Assembly: GCF_000469155.1 (NCBI RefSeq) | Contig: NZ_AWXE01000004.1 | Location: forward strand, 496,001-560,000 | Reading direction: 5' to 3' | Length of the DNA: 64,000 bases | Source: Candidatus Micropelagos thuwalensis | GTDB taxonomy: Bacteria; Pseudomonadota; Alphaproteobacteria; RS24 | Part shown: positions 8,561 through 18,027 of the stretch, one piece after another | Numbering within the stretch: the first letter of the stretch is position 1 | Layout of the letters: each line of letters starts with the position of its first letter | Made by a program: the position numbers and the translations under genes | The notes under the pieces: generated by a model | Seen by the model: only the letters and a program-made list of their open reading frames with translations | The model's database searches: none | Told to the model about the DNA's origin: nothing

Positions 8561-9925
8561 ATGTCTGAAAAGTTAGATGTGAAATGGCCAATGGATTTAG
8601 GCGCACCCCCCGGAACGCTTGAGGCAAAAATGCCCCGCCCGGATGATATTGGGGCCGATATACCTGACCCGCAGCGATATTTCAGCCGTGACTATATGCA
8701 ACAAGAATGGGAACGGCTCTGGCCGAAAGTCTGGTTATTGGCAGGTGTCACGCCGGATCTCAAAGAGCCGGGTGATTTTATTACCCATCGCCACGGGCAT
8801 GAAGAGTTTCTACTCGTCCGCCACGAAGACAATAAAATCCGAGCCTTTTACAATGTCTGCCCACATCGTGGCAAACGTGTCTGCCAAGTTGAGCAAGGCA
8901 ATGTGCCTAAATTTTCCTGCCCGTTTCACGGCTGGCAATTCCACACAGATGGTGCGCTTGCATCTATCACAGATGAAGAAACCTATGATGCTGATTTAAT
9001 CGCACATCGTCCTGGCCTTACTGAAATTCGTTGCGAAACAATTGGCGGTCTGATTTTCATCAATATGGACGGCAATGCGCCGCCCCTCAGGGAGTGGATT
9101 GGCCTGCCGAAGGGATATATTGAAAATTACGAAATCGATAAAATGAATGTCATACGCCATGTGCGCACAGAATGGATGGCTAATTGGAAGACTGGCGTGG
9201 ATGCGTTTTATGAGTCCTACCACCTGCCGCATATTCACCCTCAAACACAAGGCGTTATGGAAGATTTTGTGCAAGTAGATCTTTATCCGAATGGTTTTAG
9301 CCGAATGATTGTGCCGATTGGAGTTAAATCCCACCGGGTGGCAGATCAGGAAACAATTGATCCCTATCAAACCTTCATGATGATGGAAGCAGGCATTGAT
9401 CCCGAGAACTTTAAGGGCTCAGCTCAGGATGTGCGTGTCGCTATTCAAAAAGCTAAACGCGAACGTGGTGAAAAGTTCGGTCTCGATTTCTATGATAATC
9501 TGACAGACGGGCAACTCACCGATAGCTGGGCTACTGGCTTTTTTCCGAATGTTCAAATCGGCATGCACCCTGAGGGCGTCTTCCTGATGCGATTTGTGCC
9601 GCATGCCACTGACCCTGAAAGATTTTATTACGACACAATGACCATGTTCCGTTATGTTGATGACCCCGGTTACACTGTACCCGGCTGGATGGGTCTTCCT
9701 GAAGGCATGGATGTGACCGGCGCAATTCGCCCTGAGATTGAACATTTCAGCGCCGATATGGAGGCTGATCTTGGAGAGGTGCTTAATCAAGATGTGGATT
9801 TGATTGCCAGCGTCCAGCAGGGTGTTAAATCACGCGGATTTAACGGCCCGCTCTGGTGTGAGCAGGAAGACCGTATCCGTCACTTACATCGTGAAATTGA
9901 TCGCTACATTAAACAGGAAATCTAA
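8561..9925 (+). CDS. Rieske non-heme iron oxygenase alpha subunit (B)
   Basis: A 454-residue Rieske oxygenase. Cluster ligands are C100/H102 (CPHRG) and C120/H123 (CPFHGW); iron ligands H221 and H226 are in ESYHLPHIH. The start at 8561 has GGGAGATTGG directly upstream; a longer frame beginning inside the GST gene is not supported by a ribosome site. The C-terminal domain has the usual hydrophobic substrate-pocket pattern and ends IDRYIKQEI, similar to oxygenases C and F (lengths and DxDLIASVQQG-type segment). It is co-transcribed with the GST. No beta subunit, ferredoxin or reductase is adjacent, so electrons must come from elsewhere. Confidence 0.93.
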   Translation: MSEKLDVKWPMDLGAPPGTLEAKMPRPDDIGADIPDPQRYFSRDYMQQEWERLWPKVWLLAGVTPDLKEPGDFITHRHGHEEFLLVRHEDNKIRAFYNVCPHRGKRVCQVEQGNVPKFSCPFHGWQFHTDGALASITDEETYDADLIAHRPGLTEIRCETIGGLIFINMDGNAPPLREWIGLPKGYIENYEIDKMNVIRHVRTEWMANWKTGVDAFYESYHLPHIHPQTQGVMEDFVQVDLYPNGFSRMIVPIGVKSHRVADQETIDPYQTFMMMEAGIDPENFKGSAQDVRVAIQKAKRERGEKFGLDFYDNLTDGQLTDSWATGFFPNVQIGMHPEGVFLMRFVPHATDPERFYYDTMTMFRYVDDPGYTVPGWMGLPEGMDVTGAIRPEIEHFSADMEADLGEVLNQDVDLIASVQQGVKSRGFNGPLWCEQEDRIRHLHREIDRYIKQEI

Positions 9926-9931
9926 GTTGGG

Positions 9932-11536
9932 TTACGGAGAATATTTTTCTCCAAGGTCAAATGATTTCAACTTAAACTTCTGAATTTTCGTCGCTGACAT
10001 CGGCCATTCGTTAACAAATACGACATATCTTGGAATTTTAAAATTGGATATTTGACCTTTACAATAGTCAATGATGTCCTGAGAAGAAACGTTTGCACCT
10101 GGCACCGCTTCAATGAAAACAGCTGCAACTTCGTCATATCGTTCATCTTCAATACCGACAACCTGTGAGAGAATAACACTAGGGTGAGTATTGATGTGAG
10201 ACTCTATTTCAAGTGCGGCAACATTTTCGCCACCAATCTTTAACATGTCTTTCCAACGACCGAGATACGATAAATAGCCATCTTCATCTAGCGCACCTAA
10301 ATCACCAGAACGATACCACCCATCATCAGTCATGGCATTCTGAGTTGCCTCTTCATCTTTATAATATCCTTCAAAAAGGGAATATCCACGTATTTGTATT
10401 TCACCTTTTTGATTTGCACCAAGCACCTCACTAGGGTTTTCAGGGTTCGAAATTCTAACTTCAATTCCTGGAAATGGCTTGCCACATGTGTTCAAACGCT
10501 TCTCCAAACTATCATCGACATCTCCATAACAAATAACGCCGCCGGCCTCTGTCATTCCAAAAGCAGAAACACCAACTCCGTGTTCGAAAGACTTATCATA
10601 AATTTCAAGAGTAGAAATTGGCGCAACATTATTGACGAGCCGAACAGAAGATAACGCCGCACCATCAAATTTTGGATGATTAATTATTTCATTTGTTAGT
10701 GTAGGGAATGCAATAAACCCAATTGTGATTTCGTCATTTATAAAAGTCTCAACAGCCTCATCAGCGCTGAAATACCTTGTTGCATACAAAGATGACATTG
10801 AACATATGGATGCTGTTAATGGTAAGATTGCCGACATATGGAAAAACGGTAAGGGGTCATACATTCGATCTTCTTCCGTCATCTGCCATCGCTCAACTTG
10901 TGCAAATCCATTACCAACAACCGACCTGTGTGATAGGCAGCATGCTTTTGGATTAGCCGTCGTCCCAGAAGTAAACATTATAAAGGCAATATCGTCACTT
11001 TTAATAATAGGCGGGTTGAAATTGCCTTTATTTAAATTTGAAAGAAATGATGTATCTGAAATATCTGAATTTGGTGGATTCTCAACAATATAAATTTTTT
11101 CCAGAACCGGGGCATCTGATAAATTTTGACTATTTTGGGTATCGTCCAAGTCAGAAAAAGCTTCATTCAATGTATTTAAAAAATTGGTTTCTTGCGCTGC
11201 ACTTGTGAAAAGAAACCTAACATCACCATGGGATAGCACATACTTGAGTTCAGCTACTTTATATCTGTTATTGATTGTAACTGGAATACATCCAGCTAAC
11301 ATCGCACCATAAAAGATTTCTAAATATTCAATTCCGTTTGGTAAGAGAATGCCAACTTTATCTCCATTTTGTGCACCTAGATTAGTTAAGCACTCAGCTC
11401 TTTTTAAAGCCCCCTGATAAAGATCAGAAAAACTGCATTTAACCCCATCCATACTGAGACAAAGCCCGCCTGGGTTTTTTTCTGCTGCATGTTTTAGCAA
11501 GTCTATTAGTGTTGGATTATCTGATCTTGATAGCAT
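9932..11536 (-). CDS. Acyl-CoA/AMP ligase (adenylate-forming)
   Basis: A 534-residue adenylate-forming enzyme expected to activate a carboxylic acid with ATP and coenzyme A. The phosphate-binding loop is FTSGTTANPKA near residues 188-198, slightly changed from the usual GTTGxPKG. Later motifs are WYRSGDLG and GRWKDMLKIGGENV, and the C-terminal catalytic Lys is in SATKIQKFKL. The ATG has AAGG upstream. It is third in the operon SDR, P450, ligase (gaps of 12 and 16 bases), which suggests that a P450-hydroxylated or oxidised side chain is turned into an acid and then a CoA thioester. The base composition here is noticeably A+T-rich. Confidence 0.9.
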   Translation of the reverse strand: MLSRSDNPTLIDLLKHAAEKNPGGLCLSMDGVKCSFSDLYQGALKRAECLTNLGAQNGDKVGILLPNGIEYLEIFYGAMLAGCIPVTINNRYKVAELKYVLSHGDVRFLFTSAAQETNFLNTLNEAFSDLDDTQNSQNLSDAPVLEKIYIVENPPNSDISDTSFLSNLNKGNFNPPIIKSDDIAFIMFTSGTTANPKACCLSHRSVVGNGFAQVERWQMTEEDRMYDPLPFFHMSAILPLTASICSMSSLYATRYFSADEAVETFINDEITIGFIAFPTLTNEIINHPKFDGAALSSVRLVNNVAPISTLEIYDKSFEHGVGVSAFGMTEAGGVICYGDVDDSLEKRLNTCGKPFPGIEVRISNPENPSEVLGANQKGEIQIRGYSLFEGYYKDEEATQNAMTDDGWYRSGDLGALDEDGYLSYLGRWKDMLKIGGENVAALEIESHINTHPSVILSQVVGIEDERYDEVAAVFIEAVPGANVSSQDIIDYCKGQISNFKIPRYVVFVNEWPMSATKIQKFKLKSFDLGEKYSP

Positions 11537-11552
11537 TACAAACCTTAAAAAT

Positions 11553-12734
11553 TTATGAACATTTAATGCTAAGGGACTTAAACCCCCTCATAACATTGCC
11601 TGGTTGACGTTCAAAATCTCCTGCGAGTTCAATTTTTTCATATCTATCTAAAAGGATATTAGCAAAAATTTCACCCTCAAGACGTGCCAATCTCGCGCCT
11701 AAGCATTGATGATGACCATAGCCAAAAGCCAGATGCTGATTAAGATTGTCCCGGTTTAAATTAAAATCCTCGGGACACTCAAAAACATCTGGATCGTGAT
11801 TTCCTGCGCCAAGTGAAAACATCACCCGGTCATTTTGTAAAATAAATTTATCATCAATTGACATATCATCCTTAACAGTTCGGCAAATATTTTGAACTGG
11901 GCTCTCTAGACGCAGAGACTCCTCCAGAGCCGGTTTCAATAAGGTTCTGTCGGATTGCAAACTTTCAAACAAACCCGATATCGTACAAATTTGGTAAATA
12001 AAATTACTGAGAAAATTTGCGGTTGTTTCATGTCCAGCAGCCAAAAAGAAAACCCCGTTGGCTACAACTTCTTCGCGAGAAAGTCTCTCTCCATCTACCT
12101 CAGCGAAAACTATCTCAGTCATAAGATCACTGCCTGGATTTTTTTCTTTTTCTTCAGCCTTTAACCGAATGAAACGCGCCATTTCTATAAGTGCGTTTCT
12201 CTGTTCTTCTGAAATGTTTGTTCCCAACCTCTCAACTAATGCAGCTGACCAACGTTGGAAATCTTCCCGTCTATCGTCTGAAAATCCGAGCATACGACAT
12301 ATAACAGCAGCGGGCGCTGGGTAACAAACATGGTGAACAATATCAAAAGACTGTTCAGAATTATCGCATGCAATGTTGTCAAAATGCTCAACAAAAATTT
12401 TGCTTATTTCATCTTCCCAAGATTGAATAGCCTTAGGCGAAAACGACTTATACAGAAAAGCTTTCATTTTTGCATGACGTGGTGGATCAGTTCGGTTGAT
12501 ATCAGGGTACGTCCCCTCAGAGAATCTTCCTGCAGGGTCTACACCGTGCCGCGCATCAAAAACCTGATCATTTTTTAATGATTGAATATCATTATGATGG
12601 GTCAGGACATAATTGTCATAGCGTGGCTCTTGGTAAACACGCCCACTTTCCCTGATTTCTTTGTAAGCAGGGAAAGGGCAATCTGAAACCTCTTCAGTGA
12701 ACAAATCTATATCTGATAAATTTTTACCTTTCAT
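11553..12734 (-). CDS. Cytochrome P450
   Basis: A 393-residue soluble bacterial P450. Signature motifs are present: I-helix AGHETT (233-238), K-helix ExxR in EESLRLESP (about 272-275), and the heme loop FGYGHHQCLGARLA with the ligand Cys at 344. I start at the ATG encoding MKGKNL, since the residue two codons upstream is a GTG inside the ribosome site. It would hydroxylate a hydrophobic substrate with electrons from a ferredoxin and reductase, neither of which is nearby. It sits between an SDR and a CoA ligase, a layout like that of terminal-methyl oxidation of isoprenoid or steroid side chains; this parallel is inference. Confidence 0.95.
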   Translation of the reverse strand: MKGKNLSDIDLFTEEVSDCPFPAYKEIRESGRVYQEPRYDNYVLTHHNDIQSLKNDQVFDARHGVDPAGRFSEGTYPDINRTDPPRHAKMKAFLYKSFSPKAIQSWEDEISKIFVEHFDNIACDNSEQSFDIVHHVCYPAPAAVICRMLGFSDDRREDFQRWSAALVERLGTNISEEQRNALIEMARFIRLKAEEKEKNPGSDLMTEIVFAEVDGERLSREEVVANGVFFLAAGHETTANFLSNFIYQICTISGLFESLQSDRTLLKPALEESLRLESPVQNICRTVKDDMSIDDKFILQNDRVMFSLGAGNHDPDVFECPEDFNLNRDNLNQHLAFGYGHHQCLGARLARLEGEIFANILLDRYEKIELAGDFERQPGNVMRGFKSLSIKCS

Positions 12735-12746
12735 GTACACCTACCA

Positions 12747-13535
12747 TTACCTAGCTGTGTAACCACCGTCTACAGGAATAACGGCGCCTGTCATCCAATT
12801 AGAATCTTCTGAAAAAAGAAAAGCTGACATATTTGAAACATCCATTTCCTGTCCAAGTCGGCGAAGGGGATAACGACTAGCCGTCTGAGATAAGCTCTCA
12901 TCAACTGTAATATCACTTTTAGCGGCTTCAAGTCTCTGTTTGTAAGTTTCTCGAACAAGTTCAGTCTCAATCGTGCCGGGTGCTATCGCGTTTATTCTGA
13001 TATTATATTCCCCATAATCAGAAGCCATTTGACGAGTAATTGCTGCAATTGCCCCTTTTGCGGCTGTATAGGCAACTAATTTTGGGAAACCATTCAGTGC
13101 ACAAATAGAAGATTGAAACACAATATTACCTGATTTTTGAGCAATAAAATGCGGTATCACATGTTTCGCACACAACCATTTGCCAGTTAAAGAAACTTTA
13201 ATGAGACGATCCCAATCTTCCAAAGAAGTCTCATGGGCTGCGCCGGTACCTGCAATACCAGCATTTGCTAACAATCCATCAATCCCATTATAGGTTTTTT
13301 CAGCCTCTGTAACCATCGCAATGATTTCAGTTTCTGAGCACATATCAGCCTGATGGTGAGATGCAACTCCGCCTCGGGAAGTGATTATATCTGAAGTTTC
13401 TTTGACGGTTTCAGGATTAACGTCAACACAAAAGACCTGCGCATCTTCTTCCGCTAATTTAATTGCTGAAGCCCTACCAAGACCTGAACCAGCACCAGTT
13501 ACAATAATTGATTTTTTATTCAGCCTACCTGTCAT
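12747..13535 (-). CDS. SDR oxidoreductase of the P450 operon
   Basis: A 262-residue classical SDR with TGAGSGLG (residues 13-20), VDVN acidic residue, NAG motif in LLANAGIAG, Ser in QSSICALNG and YTAAK. The stop lies 12 bases before the P450 start, so both are co-transcribed with the ligase. A likely role is to oxidise the alcohol formed by the P450 towards an aldehyde, ketone or acid. It is the first gene of the operon; the 225-base A+T-rich region upstream holds the promoter and a dyad element at 13638. Confidence 0.9.
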   Translation of the reverse strand: MTGRLNKKSIIVTGAGSGLGRASAIKLAEEDAQVFCVDVNPETVKETSDIITSRGGVASHHQADMCSETEIIAMVTEAEKTYNGIDGLLANAGIAGTGAAHETSLEDWDRLIKVSLTGKWLCAKHVIPHFIAQKSGNIVFQSSICALNGFPKLVAYTAAKGAIAAITRQMASDYGEYNIRINAIAPGTIETELVRETYKQRLEAAKSDITVDESLSQTASRYPLRRLGQEMDVSNMSAFLFSEDSNWMTGAVIPVDGGYTAR

Positions 13536-13637
13536 GAAGATTTTCCATGTAATTTATTTTTATCTAATTTTTAATTAGAAGTTAAAAATCCTATATTTTC
13601 AATTATATACATCAAAACTTATATGCAAATAATCATC

Positions 13638-13656
13638 CTATAAGTTATTCTTATAG
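13638..13656. promoter_or_regulatory. Inverted repeat upstream of the SDR/P450/ligase operon
   Basis: CTATAAG-TTATT-CTTATAG is a perfect 7-base dyad about 100 bases before the SDR start. Its half-site resembles the CTTATAAG palindromes found between TonB receptor 2 and the LysR gene (17980-18011). The rest of 13536-13733 is A+T-rich and holds no gene that I can see. Confidence 0.45.
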
Positions 13657-13733
13657 ACGTATTTGGCCTTCAAATTATTTAATGAATTGAACATTTACGA
13701 ATTTAACAAATTAACTTTCCTATAATAAAATTT

Positions 13734-13760
13734 AAAAAACCAATTCAAACATTTTGAATT
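13734..13760 (-). terminator. Probable terminator after the first DUF3604 gene
   Basis: AATTCAAA-CAT-TTTGAATT (13742-13760) is a perfect 8-base hairpin immediately after the DUF3604 stop codon. On the minus strand it is followed by a run of six T residues (13734-13739). The stem is A+T-rich, so strength is uncertain. Confidence 0.6.
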
Positions 13761-15521
13761 TTATTTCCGATTGGGTTCAAACCAAATTGGAGAGGAATAG
13801 GCTCTTTCACGAATTAAAGTTGGTATTTCCGGATCTAATGAAACATCATATCTTTCTTGATCATAAGTTGACCACCGCTTAGTAGGAACTTCCAGGACTC
13901 TGGCATAATAAAAAGCCTCTTGATCAATCTTAAAATCCTTGTCAACCCAAATACCAACAAAAGTATCTAGGCCTTTACCATCAGCAGACTCCATTACAGT
14001 GAAAACTTTTTCCCCAATCTGTCCGTCTTCATCAACCCATCCCTTAATTATTTGAAATTTATCAATTTTGCTGCCTTTTGGATCTTTAGATATTTTGAAA
14101 ACAAAACGAGGTTTCGCCTCACTATTTAGATTGGTAAAACTCCCCCCCATAGGAACCCCGTCTTCATATGCAGTTTTGTTAAAAAATTCTGGAGCTTCTA
14201 AGTCCTCACTTGCATAGTTCCAACCTCCAAAAAATTTAAGTAAAATTCTAGGTCCAGAGGTTGCGTATACCTCTCTTCTTTTCAAGGCATCAAAAATTGC
14301 TTCTCTGGTATTTTCCTTGGCCCAAACTGCAGTATACCCAGAAGCTGATAATCTCCAATTATCCCATAACCTGTCTCCCAAACTAGAGCTGGTTCTTTCT
14401 TCACTAGGAAGTGAGTCAACAAATTTTCCATAAAAGTTTTCATCGTCGGATGTGCTCAAAGCATTATGCGTATCGGTTCCCCCAACTAAACCAAATTTAA
14501 ACGGGTTGGTGCCATATTTGTTTGATAAGACCAAACCGTTTTTTAATGCGGCGCGGGCATACTCTCCCTGAAGCATTTTTTTGTCTTTTGGTTCCATCCG
14601 AAGGTTACCCTGATCCCAAGTTTCAAAATCTGCATACTCATCTGTCGGAGAAAGATATGGATGGGCTTCAGCATCGCCTTTTACTTGGGTCACCTCGTAA
14701 AGAGGTTCCCATTTTTGTCTTTTTGCTGAATATGAAGCATCAAAATCACTTCCATCAACACGTTTATCAGAGAACATTACGCCATTGGAAACATTGCCAT
14801 TATGAGGAATGGCAATTACCTGACCTCCAGTTGACTGCTCGTATTTCCCCATGAATTTCCATAAATCCTCTGGGTCAGGACTATCTAAGGCCGAGAAGGG
14901 AAGCATTTTTTGAGCCTTGGACATTCCATCCCTGTAAACGACGACTCGATGCAAATTGTCTCCATTAATCATTGACGTCCACTCAAATCCAATCAATGCT
15001 GAAAAAACACCCGGCTCATTATATCTTTCTGCAAAGTCTAATAATTTTGACCAAGCGCTCTTATTAAAATCCTCTGGCAGTAACTCAATATCTTTTTGTC
15101 TTTCAATCATTTGAACATATTCGCGTGAAATAGGCGCTTGGGTTCCTGATTGAAAATAATTCAGCCATCTCTGACCCAGAGCAGAATTCTTTAATTTTGG
15201 GTCATCCCGCTCTAGTCCCAAAAATAATCCTAGGTATTCTGCGTGATCAGAAACCAATAAAAAATCTAGTGGGGTACTTAATTGAGCCAGCTCACCATTT
15301 GGCGCCTTTACAGGTAACCCCTTGGCAAACTCATATGCCTTATCTGGGCCAAGAGCGGTATTACCAAAAGAATATGCATCAAATGAAAAATTACTATGAA
15401 CATGTAAGTCACCCCAAAGGAGTACTTTTTCATAATCATTTTTACCCTCAGCTAATAAATCTTGCGGGTAAAAGATAAGTGTCAATAAAAGAGAATAAAC
15501 AAATAAAGAAAAACTTTTCAT
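13761..15521 (-). CDS. DUF3604 protein, exported PHP-like putative metallohydrolase (copy 1)
   Basis: A 586-residue protein with a hydrophobic N-terminal signal sequence ending near LLAEG, so probably periplasmic. The PHP-like metal-binding motifs are clear: GDLHVHSNFSFDA near residue 37, SDHAEYLG, IPHNGN and GGTDTHN. DUF3604 members resemble metal-dependent phosphoesterases, but their substrate is not established. It lies downstream of TonB receptor 2 on the same strand with a terminator between them, so it may be partly co-expressed. A second copy, with a lipobox, lies at 60748. Pairing of DUF3604 with receptors suggests it processes imported material in the periplasm; this is inference. 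Confidence 0.88.
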   Translation of the reverse strand: MKSFSLFVYSLLLTLIFYPQDLLAEGKNDYEKVLLWGDLHVHSNFSFDAYSFGNTALGPDKAYEFAKGLPVKAPNGELAQLSTPLDFLLVSDHAEYLGLFLGLERDDPKLKNSALGQRWLNYFQSGTQAPISREYVQMIERQKDIELLPEDFNKSAWSKLLDFAERYNEPGVFSALIGFEWTSMINGDNLHRVVVYRDGMSKAQKMLPFSALDSPDPEDLWKFMGKYEQSTGGQVIAIPHNGNVSNGVMFSDKRVDGSDFDASYSAKRQKWEPLYEVTQVKGDAEAHPYLSPTDEYADFETWDQGNLRMEPKDKKMLQGEYARAALKNGLVLSNKYGTNPFKFGLVGGTDTHNALSTSDDENFYGKFVDSLPSEERTSSSLGDRLWDNWRLSASGYTAVWAKENTREAIFDALKRREVYATSGPRILLKFFGGWNYASEDLEAPEFFNKTAYEDGVPMGGSFTNLNSEAKPRFVFKISKDPKGSKIDKFQIIKGWVDEDGQIGEKVFTVMESADGKGLDTFVGIWVDKDFKIDQEAFYYARVLEVPTKRWSTYDQERYDVSLDPEIPTLIRERAYSSPIWFEPNRK

Positions 15522-15550
15522 TTAAAACCCTCGTGGTGACATGTGTTTAT

Positions 15551-15583
15551 AAAAAAACGGGCCGAATAATTATATCCGGCCCG
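15551..15583 (-). terminator. Rho-independent terminator after TonB receptor 2
   Basis: Arms CGGGCCG (15558-15564) and CGGCCCG (15577-15583) form a GC-rich hairpin. On the minus strand it is followed by seven T residues (15551-15557). It lies between TonB receptor 2 and the DUF3604 gene downstream, so expression of the latter would need read-through or its own promoter. Confidence 0.85.
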
Positions 15584-15606
15584 TAAATTTACAGAAACTA
15601 ACTCAA

Positions 15607-17907
15607 TTAGAATGAGTAGGCTGCCTTAACTCCATACGTCGATGGTGTGCCACCCCATGTCAATCTGGTTAGTGCATTATCTAGAGCAAAGTCGTGATAT
15701 TCTTCGTCAGTAATGTTTTTACCAAATAGAGTGAGCTTCAGGCCATCACTATCACGCGTGTATGAAACACTGGCATCTAGCAGTCCATATGACTCAGTCG
15801 CAATTGCCGCAGTTCCTGTGGCATCATTAGTGAAATCATCAGTAAAGGCATATGAAACTCTGAAATCGAGCTCTGAGCCACTTGCCATTGGGACATTGTA
15901 GCTTGCGGCCACAGTATAGGTTAACTCTGGCACTCTTTCGAAATCCAACGCAGCTGCAGCAGCGGGATCAGTTACTGGATCGTAACCTGGTGTGCCGTCA
16001 GCATCAAAACCAGAGAAACTGTCATAACCTGCATCTGTGTAACCTAGCGCCCCCTCGAGAACTAAACTATCTGTAACGAAGGCTTTAGTCTCGATTTCAA
16101 TACCCTCAATCGTTGCCTCTGCAGCGTTGATAAGTCTCTGGATGTTACCAGTGTCACAACCTGGAGTGCCGAGTTGACATGGCTCGAGTGCTAATTTTTG
16201 AATGTCATCATATTTAGCAGAGAAGACAGCGACATTCAAAAGCAGTTTGTCATCGTTTAGTAATGACTTGAAACCTAATTCAAAACTCTCGACTGTTTCA
16301 GGACCAGGGCGGCTATTTAAGAAAGAGTCAGTAGTGCGAGCACGAGCATCAAAGGAACCACTACGGAAACCTTCGGTGTAACTTGCATATACATTAACAT
16401 CATCATTAACGAAATAAGTCAGAGCAACCTTCGGTGTGGTGTCGTCAAATTTACCACCATTAGTTAAACCGGCGTTAGCACCTTGGCATCCTGTAAAGTC
16501 AGTATTGCATGAGCCTATGGCGTTAAAGAGGACATCTTTCTCCTCCTCTGTATAACGTGCGCCAACTGTTAACTTGAGCTGATCTGTCATCATATAATCA
16601 AGCTCAGCAAATATACCCATTGTCTCATGTTCAAGTTCTGTTGCGCCAGATATATCAAGTGAGCCAATTAGACGCCTTTCGCCAACAAAGAATTCTTGAT
16701 CAAAAGTACTTACACCGACCACATAACTTAATTTATCTGAAACGTTTGCAGCATACCTTAGTTCCATGGTGGTCTGTTCCTGCTCCTCATGGTTATCAGG
16801 GAAGTGGAAAATAGTAAACGGAGTTCCGTCAAAGTCTGTGCTTGAGTCGTAAGTCAGCTCTCTGTAAGAGGCTATACCCGTCAATTTACCATTCTGAGTT
16901 TGATAATTGAACTCTGCAATAAATGTATCCGTTTCAAGGTCATTGCCACCCATTAAGTTGTGATTAATCTCATAGGGATCACTAGGAGGTGTATAACCAA
17001 ATAATTGAGAAAGTCTTGGGGCGGCGGTTGGGTGAACGAAATTTCTACTATTAGCTGTGCCGCTCTTATCTCTTAAGAACTCAGCCATTAGAGTTATATC
17101 CAAGTTATCACTAGGCGTAAAATAGAGCATTGGGCGGACGATAGTTAAGTCAACGTCAGGCTTAGTTCCTGAGGGACCTTCCCCTGCAAGAGTAACTGCA
17201 GCTCCACCACGAAATGTTGTTGACGCTACAGAAGGAACAATTGTCCCTCCGTTATTATCTTCCCAGTAACCATCACGGCTCCGGCTCATAAATGCAACTT
17301 TGGCAGATACCTTGCCTTCAACCAGCGGACCTTCAATACTTGCGGATACATCAAGTCGGTCATAATCACCAGCAACTATGTTAACTTTACCACCAAATTC
17401 ACCTGTTGGTCGGGCTGTTCTTACAACTATCGCGCCACCAGTAACATTTCTACCAAGCAGAGTACCTTGAGGGCCTCTCAAAATCTCTACAGACTCTCTG
17501 TCAAACATATCAAGGTTTGCACCGACTGGGAAACCAAGATAGACACCATCGACGATGACACCGACTGATGGATCAAGAGATCTTGTAGTACCACTTACCC
17601 CGATACCTCTGATTAGAAAATTAGGTGTGGATGCAAAAGTAGCGGATGGGTGAAGCGTAGCGTTTGGAGCTAATCTGCCAACATCTGTAAGATCAATCGA
17701 GTCTGTAGCCTCAATTAAATCAGCATTCACTGCTGTGACACTAGTCGCGATATCCTGAACGGAAATCCCCGCGGCACGTTTCTGTGAGGTGACAACAATT
17801 TCATCAATTGCTTGAGCCTTAGCCTCACTATACATTGCTCCGGCAAACGCAGTCATTAAAACTGATGCGGATACCAGAACCTTTTTTAATGGTAATTTAG
17901 TTATCAT
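15607..17907 (-). CDS. TonB-dependent outer-membrane receptor 2
   Basis: A 766-residue TonB receptor. The signal peptide ends near SEAKAQA and is followed by the TonB-box-like IDEIVVTSQKR. The plug domain includes LRGPQGTLLGRNVTGG, the barrel has TYF-type strands, and the C-terminus is aromatic (KAAYSF). A GGAGGGG site precedes the ATG. It lies between a DUF3604 gene and a LysR regulator, and its 120-base upstream region contains a striking pair of CTTATAAG palindromes, so it is probably regulated, perhaps by that LysR protein. Its substrate is unknown but is likely that of the neighbouring P450/ligase or MFS operons. Confidence 0.93.
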   Translation of the reverse strand: MITKLPLKKVLVSASVLMTAFAGAMYSEAKAQAIDEIVVTSQKRAAGISVQDIATSVTAVNADLIEATDSIDLTDVGRLAPNATLHPSATFASTPNFLIRGIGVSGTTRSLDPSVGVIVDGVYLGFPVGANLDMFDRESVEILRGPQGTLLGRNVTGGAIVVRTARPTGEFGGKVNIVAGDYDRLDVSASIEGPLVEGKVSAKVAFMSRSRDGYWEDNNGGTIVPSVASTTFRGGAAVTLAGEGPSGTKPDVDLTIVRPMLYFTPSDNLDITLMAEFLRDKSGTANSRNFVHPTAAPRLSQLFGYTPPSDPYEINHNLMGGNDLETDTFIAEFNYQTQNGKLTGIASYRELTYDSSTDFDGTPFTIFHFPDNHEEQEQTTMELRYAANVSDKLSYVVGVSTFDQEFFVGERRLIGSLDISGATELEHETMGIFAELDYMMTDQLKLTVGARYTEEEKDVLFNAIGSCNTDFTGCQGANAGLTNGGKFDDTTPKVALTYFVNDDVNVYASYTEGFRSGSFDARARTTDSFLNSRPGPETVESFELGFKSLLNDDKLLLNVAVFSAKYDDIQKLALEPCQLGTPGCDTGNIQRLINAAEATIEGIEIETKAFVTDSLVLEGALGYTDAGYDSFSGFDADGTPGYDPVTDPAAAAALDFERVPELTYTVAASYNVPMASGSELDFRVSYAFTDDFTNDATGTAAIATESYGLLDASVSYTRDSDGLKLTLFGKNITDEEYHDFALDNALTRLTWGGTPSTYGVKAAYSF

Positions 17908-17979
17908 TTTCCCCTCCGAAATAAATTACTTACCTAAAAATATTTAACAACTTTGATGCACAAGCAACTGAAAAATGCC

Positions 17980-18011
17980 TTCCTTATAAGTAACCTATCG
18001 CTTATAAGGAA
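17980..18011. promoter_or_regulatory. Tandem palindromes (CTTATAAG x2) upstream of TonB receptor 2
   Basis: TTCCTTATAAG (17980-17990) and CTTATAAGGAA (18001-18011) are perfect 11-base inverted repeats with a 10-base spacer. Each contains the 8-base palindrome CTTATAAG, and the two palindromes begin 18 bases apart. A partial third copy (CTTATATAG) starts at 18014. The site lies in the presumed promoter of the receptor and just after the LysR gene. Confidence 0.6.
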
Positions 18012-18027
18012 AACTTATATAGTATAT

